Below are positions 1 through 7,615 of a stretch of 36,588 nucleotides of DNA, in pieces (position 1 is the stretch's first letter; every line of letters begins with the position of its first letter). This stretch comes from a virus, in the IMG/VR virus record IMGVR_UViG_3300018080_000076, positions 1 to 36,588 of that record. One strand, given 5' to 3'. Below the pieces are notes generated by a model. The model searched no databases and was not told where the DNA came from. It worked only from the letters and a program-made list of their open reading frames with translations. Made by a program: the position numbers and the translations under genes.

Positions 1-67
1 GAAACTATGCGGTACCGTAGAAAGACGACGGGAAACACCTTGCGCTGCGCTTTCCGTTAAAAATGAA
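1..67. repeat. Terminal direct repeat, left copy (assembly overlap or circular junction)
   Basis: These 67 bases are identical to 36522-36588. Removing one copy leaves a 36,521-bp circle. A minus-strand reading frame continues uninterrupted through the join, so the ends are one point on a circular map. The short odd length fits an assembler k-mer overlap from a circularly permuted genome better than a biological terminal repeat, but a real short repeat cannot be excluded from sequence alone. Confidence 0.95.
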
Positions 68-573
68 TGCGGGGAATAGAATTTTTCCCCAACCCAAAGT
101 AAACCGGCAATTTCTTTCGATGGGGTATAAAAGCAGCCGGGGCAACCCATACACGGGGACAATTCCGGAAAAAGCTTTTTTGGTTGAATCCAAGTAAAAC
201 CGCGGGAAAATTTAACACCAGCGCCGCAGCATGGACAAATATTTAATGGAATCGGCAGCCGGTTACACGTCGTCGCCATTCCATCCGAAACAAGATAAAC
301 CCCGGCCGGCTTCCGGTACCCGCACCCGCGTTTTTCATCATACCGGGTGAAAATTTCGACTTTTGTTTCTTCCTTGGGTTTTACTTTTCTTTTCTTTTTT
401 GGCTTACCTTCCGGCTCGTCTGGTGGCATCGGCCGCGATTTAACGTCGTTTTCATGCAAAAAATCATCTTTTAACCACGTTTCTTTACAGTTCGAACAAT
501 CGAAATCGTCCGGCTGCTGGCAATTGTCGCATAAATCACCCTTTTGGTACTGTTTTTTACTGTTTTTGTTCAC
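1..573 (-). CDS. Zinc-ribbon phage protein, 264 aa, N-terminal part (gene crosses the window ends)
   Basis: The frame opens at a GTG (571-573) six bases after AAAAGGGG, with an in-frame stop just upstream at 577-579. It runs to position 68, then through the terminal repeat to a TAA at 36300-36302, giving 264 residues. Seen: a Cys-rich N-terminus (CDNCQQ, then CSNC), a basic Pro/Lys-rich linker, a middle segment with the motif RKPAGVYLV, then CPCC and CMGCPGC, consistent with two zinc ribbons. A C-terminal globular part lies in the 36300-36588 entry. Phage proteins with this mix of CPxCG and GVYLV motifs are common, but no function is established that I can name. The TAA overlaps the next ATG (TAATG), so it is coupled to the YopX-like gene. 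GTG is the best start because no ATG lies before residue 50. Confidence 0.8.
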   Translation of the reverse strand, partial: MNKNSKKQYQKGDLCDNCQQPDDFDCSNCKETWLKDDFLHENDVKSRPMPPDEPEGKPKKKRKVKPKEETKVEIFTRYDEKRGCGYRKPAGVYLVSDGMATTCNRLPIPLNICPCCGAGVKFSRGFTWIQPKKLFPELSPCMGCPGCFYTPSKEIAGLLWVGEKFYSPHSFLTESAAQGVSRRLSTVPHSF

Positions 574-607
574 TTTTTACCCCTTTTCGTTAGGTTTTAG
601 ATGGTTT

Positions 608-835
608 TTAACTGTTTTGTAAACTTTTTGGAATTTCTACCCCGGACGCCGGGCAGCCGTTAAGCTGCCAATTACCCTTTTCGTGTTGCGGAAATTCGCT
701 TGTGCTTCTTTCAAATTTGAAACCGTGACGCGCTAACTTTTTTGATTTGGTAATTTTAACCGTTTTCCCGCAAAACGGGCAACGCGCCCGGCTGCCGTCC
801 ATAGTTATAAACTTGACTTTGAATCTATCCAACAT
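608..835 (-). CDS. Small zinc-finger-like protein, 75 aa
   Basis: The start ATG follows AAAGGGG by six bases, so the start is well supported. The sequence contains CPFCGK near residue 19, a typical half of a zinc ribbon, followed by a basic stretch (KSKKLARHG), then His and a later Cys (NGCPASG) that could complete a metal site. Nucleic-acid binding is a reasonable inference but not shown. It overlaps the end of the upstream gene by 11 bases and lies directly before the zinc-ribbon gene that crosses the window ends. I do not recognise a named family. Confidence 0.75.
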   Translation of the reverse strand: MLDRFKVKFITMDGSRARCPFCGKTVKITKSKKLARHGFKFERSTSEFPQHEKGNWQLNGCPASGVEIPKSLQNS

Positions 836-1064
836 TTTTTCCCCTTTCGTTTAATTCAAGATTTTCGATTGGTATCAAATCAAACCCGCCGTCGACCCAT
901 TGGACCCGGACGACAATTTGATTTCCAACCGGGAAAACGGAATGGACCGACCCGCCCCGGCCGGCATTGAAATATTCGGGTTTTACTTTTACGGACCGTC
1001 CTACCCGGAACGAACGAAGCCGGCGGATGTCCGCCGGGTCCGTGATATCATGCGCGTATTTCAT
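825..1064 (-). CDS. Hypothetical protein, 79 aa, SH3-like beta-barrel pattern
   Basis: The ATG shares its A with the stop of the preceding gene (TAATG), which indicates translational coupling; no strong ribosome-binding site of its own is visible. The alternating hydrophobic pattern with GRSVKV, NQIVVRVQWVDGG and DLIPIENLE resembles small SH3-like or KOW-like barrels, but this is only a pattern match. The function is unknown. It is part of the four-gene run that begins at 1240 and passes over the circular junction. Confidence 0.7.
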   Translation of the reverse strand: MKYAHDITDPADIRRLRSFRVGRSVKVKPEYFNAGRGGSVHSVFPVGNQIVVRVQWVDGGFDLIPIENLELNERGKNVG

Positions 1065-1240
1065 TAATTCAATTCTTGGATTAAATCTTCGAAATTATTG
1101 TATTCCGTTTCTGTTAAACGTTCTTCTAAGATTTCCCAAATGATTTGTACTTCCAAAAAAAGATTTTTACCGGTAGCATATTCGATTAACAAATCTTTTA
1201 ATTGACCCGTTGTCATAACCTGAAAATTATAATTATCCAT
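1064..1240 (-). CDS. Small acidic hypothetical protein, 58 aa
   Basis: The ATG at 1240 follows AAAAGGG with a short spacer (AACAGA), a good ribosome-binding site. The 58-residue product is helical and acidic (IIWEILEERLTETEYNNF in the middle), with no membrane segment and no Cys. The stop overlaps the start of the next gene by one base. It is the first gene after the late terminator and the AT-rich stretch at 1241-1390, so it probably opens a transcription unit. No family recognised. Confidence 0.7.
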   Translation of the reverse strand: MDNYNFQVMTTGQLKDLLIEYATGKNLFLEVQIIWEILEERLTETEYNNFEDLIQELN

Positions 1241-1390
1241 TCTGTTTCCCTTTTCGTTATTTATGAATTATTTATTAATAATTTAACACTTATTTATAAA
1301 CAAAACAACTATTATTTAGACCGCGCGTATTATTTACCACTGAAAAATACCGGTAAATTATTCGAAAATTATTCTAATCGCTGATTTTAA
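1241..1390 (-). promoter_or_regulatory. AT-rich leader, possible promoter for the 1240 unit
   Basis: This 150-base stretch has no supported gene and is much richer in A/T than its neighbours. On the minus strand, TTGTTT followed 17 bases later by TAAATT is the most promoter-like pair, just upstream of the 1240 gene. Its position immediately after a terminator supports a new promoter, but the hexamers match the consensus poorly. Confidence 0.3.
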
Positions 1391-1424
1391 ACGAAAAAGC
1401 CCGGCCGCCATTACAACGACCGGG
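1391..1424 (-). terminator. Rho-independent terminator of the late operon
   Basis: On the minus strand an 8-bp stem (CCCGGTCG paired with CGGCCGGG, one G-U pair) with a 9-base loop is followed at once by CTTTTTCG. It lies 50 bases past the last late gene (ending at 1474) and before the AT-rich leader, the place expected for the end of the structural transcript. Confidence 0.8.
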
Positions 1425-1473
1425 CACCCGGAAAGGAATTTTAAATCATTAATTTTGCAGTTTATTTACCTTT

Positions 1474-1884
1474 TTACGGCGTTTTAATTACCGGTACTTC
1501 AATTTCAGAATGAATATTGCTTGCGGCGCTTTCCATCCGATTTAATATATCTGATATGGAATTATCCTTTTTCCCGGCTTCGTGGTTTATCCTTAACGAT
1601 GTTGAATCGGTTTTATTTTCCGCGCCTTGATAGGATTCTAATTCAGATTCAAGTAATTCGATTTTTTCCCGCTGCTCGTTCATCGTATTTTTGAGCGCGT
1701 CCCTGATTCGGTCGGCGTCTTTGCAGCGCTGCCGCAACCTGATAATTTCCGCGTATGCGACATTATAGAGCGATTGCAGCCGTACCGCAATATCAGACGT
1801 TGCTTTTTGCGTTTCATTTAAAGCGGCGATTTCTGAATTCAGATTAGCCGGTAAAAATATTTGGTTTTGATTTTCTTCGTTCAT
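1474..1884 (-). CDS. Coiled-coil hypothetical protein, 136 aa, last gene of the late operon
   Basis: The start at 1884 follows the recurring leader AAAGGGTAATGGA. The middle of the protein (about residues 30-85) is a long charged helix rich in Arg, Glu and Gln, consistent with a coiled coil. There is no signal peptide or membrane segment. It lies downstream of the tail-tip and small fibre genes, so a minor tail or fibre-associated role is possible, but nothing in the sequence proves it. A terminator follows. Confidence 0.7.
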   Translation of the reverse strand: MNEENQNQIFLPANLNSEIAALNETQKATSDIAVRLQSLYNVAYAEIIRLRQRCKDADRIRDALKNTMNEQREKIELLESELESYQGAENKTDSTSLRINHEAGKKDNSISDILNRMESAASNIHSEIEVPVIKTP

Positions 1885-1902
1885 TCCATTACCCTTTCGA
1901 TT

Positions 1903-2274
1903 TTACGTTAATTGGACGCCGACTTCGTCCCCGGACGCGCGGCGATATCTCAAATATACCTTGTTAGAATCCGATGTGTTTATAAAAAACGCTGCGTTCC
2001 CATCGGCGGCAAGTGTTGGCGTTGTTGATTCCGAGAAAGTTTTAATATTCAATTCCCCTTGAATAGTTTGGTCCCCGGTTATTGGAGTTGAACCGTCGGT
2101 TTTTACAAACGATTGGTCGGTGTCATTTTCGAAATATTTTATTACCCCGTCGGAAAGACGGCGGAACGCGAACCGGTCGTTCGTGGTATCATAACCAATC
2201 ATTCCGTTTTTTAATTTTGTTGCCAGTTCGGCCGGCGTCCCGAAAACGTGTATTACGTCGTAATAAAGCGGCAT
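1903..2274 (-). CDS. Small tail-fibre-like protein, 123 aa
   Basis: An upstream in-frame start would overlap the tail-tip gene by 50 bases. The ATG at 2274 is preferred because it follows GGGGGAGGACTATAAA, a very strong ribosome-binding site embedded in the last codons of that gene. The sequence begins MPLYYDVIHVFGTPAELATKL, then has MIGYDTTNDRFAFR, a pattern seen at the start of phage fibre and neck-appendage proteins, and ends in a beta-rich stretch. Its position right after the tail-tip gene supports a distal tail appendage. The match is general rather than to a named family. Confidence 0.65.
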   Translation of the reverse strand: MPLYYDVIHVFGTPAELATKLKNGMIGYDTTNDRFAFRRLSDGVIKYFENDTDQSFVKTDGSTPITGDQTIQGELNIKTFSESTTPTLAADGNAAFFINTSDSNKVYLRYRRASGDEVGVQLT

Positions 2275-2275
2275 T

Positions 2276-5200
2276 TTATAGTCCTCCCCCTTCAATAATT
2301 TCATTGTCACCGGAACCGCTTTCAATTACCTCATAATCACCGGAACCAGTTTCGATAATATTTTGTATAAATTCAAGGTCGGTCGGAATTAAGGTTAATT
2401 CAATTCCGACCGCGCGTTCGCCAGGTAAAACTTTCTTTTTGGTTATCCAACCGACGCGCGTTTCGCTATCGGTATAAAATTTATCTGAAAAGCTTGCGGC
2501 CGCCATCAATTCTAATTCAATATTTTGTACCGTTATCGGAATTTTGAATTCGGTAATATCTTTTAAGCGTGTCGCCCATTCGATTAAACCTTCCAAATAT
2601 CGGAATGCTGTATTACCGACGCCGCCGGTTCCCGGTGAAAAATTATCGTTATCCTGAAACCATTTTAAATTTGCCTTGAATGGGTTAACTGTCAAAGTCT
2701 GTAAATAAGACGCGTTGCAAACCTCCCAATACCGCTTTGCTAAAACATAATCCGGTATTCCGGCGCAATACGTCGTCCATTTTGGAACGGCGGAACCGTG
2801 AGTATAAACAGTTCCGGACGTGTAAGTTCCCGGCGGCAGCCCTTCCGGATATTCGATATAAACGATATTTGAAGGAACGTTAACGGCGGTAATTTTTGCA
2901 AAATAGAATCCGCCATCGTTCCCCATATATGAAATAGCGTTCCCCGGCTGCGCCCAAAGACTAACCCCGGAAGGAAAAACGAAATAAGCTGTTACCCGGT
3001 CTTCAAGCAGCGCAACGCCATTAAAAAGCCGGGTCGGGTCACTTTCAGATGTAGAAACATAATAACCGGGGAATTCGTCCGCGTCCGTGTTGGTAATTCG
3101 AATCGTTTTATTGAATTTACCTAATCCGGGATTCCAATCATAATTTAACGTGAAATCGTTAAACATCTTTGAAAAAGAAGATTTTTCAAACCGGGTGATT
3201 GAATCTTTTATAATATTTTCATTTTCGTTAAACTCAATCACCGGGTCCGATTGCTCCCGGAAAGCTACCAAACCGCGTTTCCCTTTTCGGGTCGGGTACA
3301 ACGCAACAAAAGATTGTTGCGCTAATTCTTTTAAATAATCTGCGGATGATTTCCGTTCTAATATTTGCCGGCCGACTCTCCAATCTTCGCGGGTCGTGGA
3401 CAAATTCCCATAATTGATATTATCTGAAGTTATACCGTCATAACTTTCAAGCAAATGCCGAAAGCTATTATAAACAGAATTTGTATTTTCGGACCCGAAT
3501 TTTTCCCCCTGAATTTTTACGAAAATATCTTCTTTAATAACGTTGATTGTTTGTGTAGCAACGAAACCAAATTCAAAAACTTTAAACGTTGTAACGTCCA
3601 ATCCGTCCGCAACTTTTTTAATCTCCAATTGTACTTCGAAATTTCGAATTGATTTTGCGTCGTTGAATTCTGAAATAATCGACGAATCAATTTCGAATAA
3701 TTCCGCAATTGCGGACCCGGCAACGGCTTTTCCAAAAGAAGATGCGGGCGCGGACGCTGCGTTTTTTCCTAAACGGAAATAATCTTCTGAAAGCATATTT
3801 AATGTAACATCGCTAAAATCTACCGGATAAGAGCCGCCCGACGTGGTTTGATAACTCTTTGTTCCGTATGGACCAAAACTTTTTACGATAACCGATAATT
3901 CAACATTATCGGAACCGCTTGTATTTATATCGATATAAGGAACCACGAAAAGCCGGTCGAACCCTTCAAGCGGTGTCGGTGGCATCTTAACGTTAAATCT
4001 AACCCGTACGTAATCATTAGCTGAAGCGGGCAGCCATTTAATCACTGCCGTTCCCCCGGAAGTCGGGTCTAAATCGTTATATTCTCCCGGATGCAATGCG
4101 AAATCTTCCGTTGATTCCCCGGCGCTAATCATTCGACGGTCATTCCAATAAATATCTTTGAAGGTTACTTCGCGCGCGACAATTGGAATTAAACGGTTAA
4201 ATTCTCCGGATATATCCAAATCGGAATTTTGAATAACGACCGACGGGTGCGGGAAAAGTCCGACCGCGTCCGTAGTCGCCGAAATAAGTAATTCGGAAAT
4301 TTCGTCGTATTGCCGGGAATCTGAATTGTACCGGGTTAATTCAAGTTTATTTTGGCTATCAACTAAATATTCAGAAATTGGCTTATTTGAAGTCAAATAA
4401 TAAACGTCCATTTTCAAAACTTGGAAAATCCAAGTATCATTGGAAATGAACGCGCCGCCGGCGTCGTAATCGTAATTCGTGTTAAATTCTCCAACCGTAA
4501 CACCGGCCAAAGCATTAGATAAAAACATTCTGGTAATTTTATCGTCGCCAGCGCCGGAAGTAATCGTATTGTCGGTTATTTTTAAACTTTGCTTTTCTTT
4601 TCCTTTTATTACGCGCAAAAAGAATTCGCCGGAATCGCGAAAGTAATTAGCCGGGAAATCAATATTTGGTGTTTTAATATCCAAATAATATTGGTCCGAT
4701 GCTGTGTTATATTCGGTCGCTGCTGCAATATCGATTGAACTACCTTCGACAATGCCTAAAAAGATTACTTCGCTTTTACCGGTAACGTCCATTACTTTTG
4801 ATTTGAATACTTCCCCAATAGAAACCGGGACAACATCCCCGATAAATTCCGGGTCGATTTGCGGGTAACTTTCCGGGTTTAATTCTGCCGGCGGGATTGC
4901 TTTATGAATATTTTTATAATTATCTTCACAGTCAAATTGAAATGTTGTTTCACTGTATTTTGTTTTTGCTACAACGCCACCCCAAACCTGATAAAAAACA
5001 TCATTCAAAACAGTATAAACTTTTACGTTTCGATTAATTAAATAATTTGGGTCGATAGATATTTTATACCAAAACGGGTTACCGTCTGAATTAGTGTTGT
5101 GAATTACGAAAGAACAACCCGACAACGACCCATAATCGCCTTGTACTACGATATCGATTAAACGGACAATCGGCGAAAACTGTTTTAAACTGGTTAATAC

Positions 5201-5467
5201 ACCTTCCGCCCAACGTGTCGTTGATGCGACTTCCCCTTGCGGTAAATGGGAATCGTTATAACCCGGTTGCCCGGTAACCCAACGGAAAAAATATTTCCCT
5301 TGCGCATCGTCGTAATATAGACCGATTGTTTCGTCTGGATTTTCGGCGTTGGTTTCAATTTCAACGGCCATATAAAAAGTAATAGGTGAACCGGTTTTTC
5401 CATCGAACGCCCCGTATTGGCGCATTGGTACGGCGAAAGGTGATTGTTGTGTTTTTCTAATAGTCAT
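2276..5467 (-). CDS. Large tail-tip / baseplate hub-like protein, 1063 aa
   Basis: This is the longest gene. Its place after the tape measure and distal tail genes, its size and its beta-rich composition fit the central tail-tip protein of siphophages (functional counterpart of lambda gpJ or a baseplate hub). The N-terminal half contains repeated beta-sandwich-like stretches. Around residues 690-760 there is a motif-rich segment (ERKSSADYLKELAQQSF, then PTRKGKRGLVAF) like that in tail hub proteins that follow conserved TMP partners. The C-terminus ends in a short imperfect repeat (ETGSGDYEVIE, ESGSGDNEIIE). There is no obvious enzymatic motif. A 72-base gap with a large inverted repeat separates it from the upstream fibre gene. 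Confidence 0.7.
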   Translation of the reverse strand: MTIRKTQQSPFAVPMRQYGAFDGKTGSPITFYMAVEIETNAENPDETIGLYYDDAQGKYFFRWVTGQPGYNDSHLPQGEVASTTRWAEGVLTSLKQFSPIVRLIDIVVQGDYGSLSGCSFVIHNTNSDGNPFWYKISIDPNYLINRNVKVYTVLNDVFYQVWGGVVAKTKYSETTFQFDCEDNYKNIHKAIPPAELNPESYPQIDPEFIGDVVPVSIGEVFKSKVMDVTGKSEVIFLGIVEGSSIDIAAATEYNTASDQYYLDIKTPNIDFPANYFRDSGEFFLRVIKGKEKQSLKITDNTITSGAGDDKITRMFLSNALAGVTVGEFNTNYDYDAGGAFISNDTWIFQVLKMDVYYLTSNKPISEYLVDSQNKLELTRYNSDSRQYDEISELLISATTDAVGLFPHPSVVIQNSDLDISGEFNRLIPIVAREVTFKDIYWNDRRMISAGESTEDFALHPGEYNDLDPTSGGTAVIKWLPASANDYVRVRFNVKMPPTPLEGFDRLFVVPYIDINTSGSDNVELSVIVKSFGPYGTKSYQTTSGGSYPVDFSDVTLNMLSEDYFRLGKNAASAPASSFGKAVAGSAIAELFEIDSSIISEFNDAKSIRNFEVQLEIKKVADGLDVTTFKVFEFGFVATQTINVIKEDIFVKIQGEKFGSENTNSVYNSFRHLLESYDGITSDNINYGNLSTTREDWRVGRQILERKSSADYLKELAQQSFVALYPTRKGKRGLVAFREQSDPVIEFNENENIIKDSITRFEKSSFSKMFNDFTLNYDWNPGLGKFNKTIRITNTDADEFPGYYVSTSESDPTRLFNGVALLEDRVTAYFVFPSGVSLWAQPGNAISYMGNDGGFYFAKITAVNVPSNIVYIEYPEGLPPGTYTSGTVYTHGSAVPKWTTYCAGIPDYVLAKRYWEVCNASYLQTLTVNPFKANLKWFQDNDNFSPGTGGVGNTAFRYLEGLIEWATRLKDITEFKIPITVQNIELELMAAASFSDKFYTDSETRVGWITKKKVLPGERAVGIELTLIPTDLEFIQNIIETGSGDYEVIESGSGDNEIIEGGGL

Positions 5468-5475
5468 ATTTTAGG

Positions 5476-5537
5476 GGAACGAAACGCGCGGTCCGGCGGG
5501 TAATGGAATTTAAACAACCTTTCCGCGCGCCCGTTCC
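5476..5537. repeat. Intercistronic inverted repeat between fibre and tail-tip genes
   Basis: GGAACG (5476-5481) and CGCGCGG (5485-5491) are matched by CCGCGCG (5523-5529) and CGTTCC (5532-5537), giving a 13-bp interrupted stem around a 31-base loop. There is no T-run on the minus strand after it, so it is a poor terminator for the genes here. It could be an RNA processing, stability or attenuation element. Confidence 0.6.
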
Positions 5538-5539
5538 TT

Positions 5540-7615
5540 TTAAAGTATTACAAATTCGTCTCCGTCCGCGGGCGCTTCGGTTAAAGAATCTTCGAAAGAT
5601 ATTTTCTTCGTCGTTCCGTCGTAATCGGATATTATAGCGCCTTGCCGCCTTAAATTACCGGTAACAAATTTTACAACTAATCCGTTATAGTGGTCGTCGT
5701 CCAATTCGGTTAAATTGGTTGTCATATCGTTAACGGTTAAAACGCCTGATTTTGCGGTCGAATTTTCTATTGTATCGCTTGACTTCTGTAAACCGGTAAC
5801 CCCGGCGGTTACTCCATCAATACGAACAATATTAACATCAATTACGCCGGCCGTGTTTTGGTCCGTAACGGATTTAATATCGTCTATTTCTTTTGCTTTG
5901 ATATCTTGTCCGGAACCAACGGCCGTCAAATTTAAAGCGTCTTTCGTGCCGTAAGACAAAACGCGGATTCCGTATCCGTCCGCGCTGCCGGAAGTAATGG
6001 TAATTCCATTTGAATTCTCAGCAGCGCCGCCGTTGATATTTACCGCATCTTTGCCGCCCGCTCCAAATATGTTTAAGCCGATTCCATCCGTAGTTGAAAC
6101 GTTTATTCCGTTTCCGTCTGTTGTTCCGCCTTGAATCCTAACACCTATTCCGGCCGTTCCGCCGTGAACGTCGATTCCGTTTCCGGCGCCTTGACTTGCA
6201 ATATCTATTCCGTCGCCACCGCTTGCACCGCCAGTTATTTGAACGGCCGGGGCAAAACCATTACCGTTAATTACCAAACCTTCGGAAGCATTACCGCCGT
6301 CAATGCGTACGCCCGCGCCGGTCGTATCACCAACAACCCGGATTCCATATCCACCCGAACCGGACCCAATATAAACCGAATCACCGGCCGGGTTAAAAAT
6401 ATCAAGTTTCTTTAAATTTAACGTCGCATTATTCCCGGCGGTTAATTCTCCATCGATGGAAATTAAATTAGCATCGATAACAGTTCCGGAATAACTTTCC
6501 CATGAACCGGAACCGTGGGCAGCACTTAAAATAGTTGAAACATTGTTTGGTATTCCTTCAACGTCTTCGTTATCGTGAACGGTAGCGTCTCCCGGATTAG
6601 TTATTTTCCAATCACCATAAACCCAAATTTCAAGATTAGCGCCGGCAGTATTTAAATTTAATTTACCGCGCCCGGTTAAAATCATTTTGGTCGCGGAAAC
6701 ACCGCCGCCAAATTGATTTAGTTTTATATCACCTTCCCAACCCAAAACGGAAAAATTACCGCCGTTGTTGTCGTTATCCAAAACAGCTTCAACAGAAAAA
6801 TAATGCGGTCGACAGTTTATTAACTGGCAACCGTTTTGCATAGTTAACGAACCTTCAATAAACGAATTGAAAATTCGGTGGTCAAAATACAAACTAGCAT
6901 TATCAAAAACGCAATTATTGAAGACGGAACCGTTATTACCGGTTCCGGCTTCCGTCCCGGCAATCCGCGCATATTCAATATAGGACGAATCCATTTGTTT
7001 TGTATTTATATCTAATTCGTAATATGGTTTTCCGGTTATTCTTTTATTGTTGAAATTGTCAGATAGTGTTATTGTTGAATCCGCCCGCGCAACATTTACG
7101 GCATTTATTTTTGTCGATGAAATTAAACTGATAACATCAGACCACGTGTTACAAGGATTCGTATCAATGCCGTTTTTATCTTTAACACTTCCAGCCGCGC
7201 CGCTTGCATCATTAAACCATATATACCCGTGGTAACCGCCTTTTTTATTTTCGTCTTCAAAATCAATTAATTCAAAAAGTCGATGGGATTTTATATCGTC
7301 TTCGTCGTCATATATAGAAACGGCAACCCGGTCGTAAGTACCAGTAAAAGCGGCGTCGGGAATATCAACACGCATTAAAAGACTTGCGGGTGATATACTA
7401 GAACTAGACATGAAAATTCCTTTATTGTCCGTGTGTCCAGTTGAGATTGACGCAAGCGCAGACATTGCTGATTCAGAAACACTAAAAGCTGTTGGGTCTG
7501 AAGACAATTGTTTTGTATATGATAAACGGAAAGCGTCTATTGATACGCCGCCTTCACTTACAGCGAAAAGTTTTGAAACATCTTCAGAATTTTTTACAAT
7601 CTTTTCGATTTCCAT
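5540..7615 (-). CDS. Tail fibre / tailspike-like beta-solenoid protein, 691 aa
   Basis: The ATG at 7615 overlaps the stop of the LamG gene (TAATG) and follows GGGGG. Residues about 415-565 hold some 13 short repeats of the type GIRV.G, GVRIDGG, AVNINGG spaced about 11 residues apart, the pattern of a right-handed beta-solenoid shaft. The C-terminal about 60 residues (DDHYNGLVVKFVTG, then EAPADGDEFVIL) match a module common at the ends of phage adhesins. Known family logic makes this a receptor-binding or structural fibre at the tail tip. No hydrolase active site can be identified by eye, so enzymatic spike activity is open. Confidence 0.75.
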   Translation of the reverse strand: MEIEKIVKNSEDVSKLFAVSEGGVSIDAFRLSYTKQLSSDPTAFSVSESAMSALASISTGHTDNKGIFMSSSSISPASLLMRVDIPDAAFTGTYDRVAVSIYDDEDDIKSHRLFELIDFEDENKKGGYHGYIWFNDASGAAGSVKDKNGIDTNPCNTWSDVISLISSTKINAVNVARADSTITLSDNFNNKRITGKPYYELDINTKQMDSSYIEYARIAGTEAGTGNNGSVFNNCVFDNASLYFDHRIFNSFIEGSLTMQNGCQLINCRPHYFSVEAVLDNDNNGGNFSVLGWEGDIKLNQFGGGVSATKMILTGRGKLNLNTAGANLEIWVYGDWKITNPGDATVHDNEDVEGIPNNVSTILSAAHGSGSWESYSGTVIDANLISIDGELTAGNNATLNLKKLDIFNPAGDSVYIGSGSGGYGIRVVGDTTGAGVRIDGGNASEGLVINGNGFAPAVQITGGASGGDGIDIASQGAGNGIDVHGGTAGIGVRIQGGTTDGNGINVSTTDGIGLNIFGAGGKDAVNINGGAAENSNGITITSGSADGYGIRVLSYGTKDALNLTAVGSGQDIKAKEIDDIKSVTDQNTAGVIDVNIVRIDGVTAGVTGLQKSSDTIENSTAKSGVLTVNDMTTNLTELDDDHYNGLVVKFVTGNLRRQGAIISDYDGTTKKISFEDSLTEAPADGDEFVIL

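Noticed and set aside
1-67. Terminal repeat as a biological packaging end (cos or short direct terminal repeat)
   Set aside because: A gene runs through it and the length suits an assembly overlap; nothing terminase-related marks the site.
5-193. Minus-strand ORF of 62 codons at the left end
   Set aside because: Out of phase with the 264-aa zinc-ribbon gene that crosses the ends; it ends only because of a stop inside the terminal repeat.
347-622. Plus-strand ORF of 91 codons
   Set aside because: Antisense of the zinc-ribbon gene; Phe/Ser-rich shadow without a ribosome-binding site.
1202-1384. Plus-strand ORF of 60 codons
   Set aside because: Runs antisense to the 58-aa gene and through the AT-rich leader; no ribosome-binding site.
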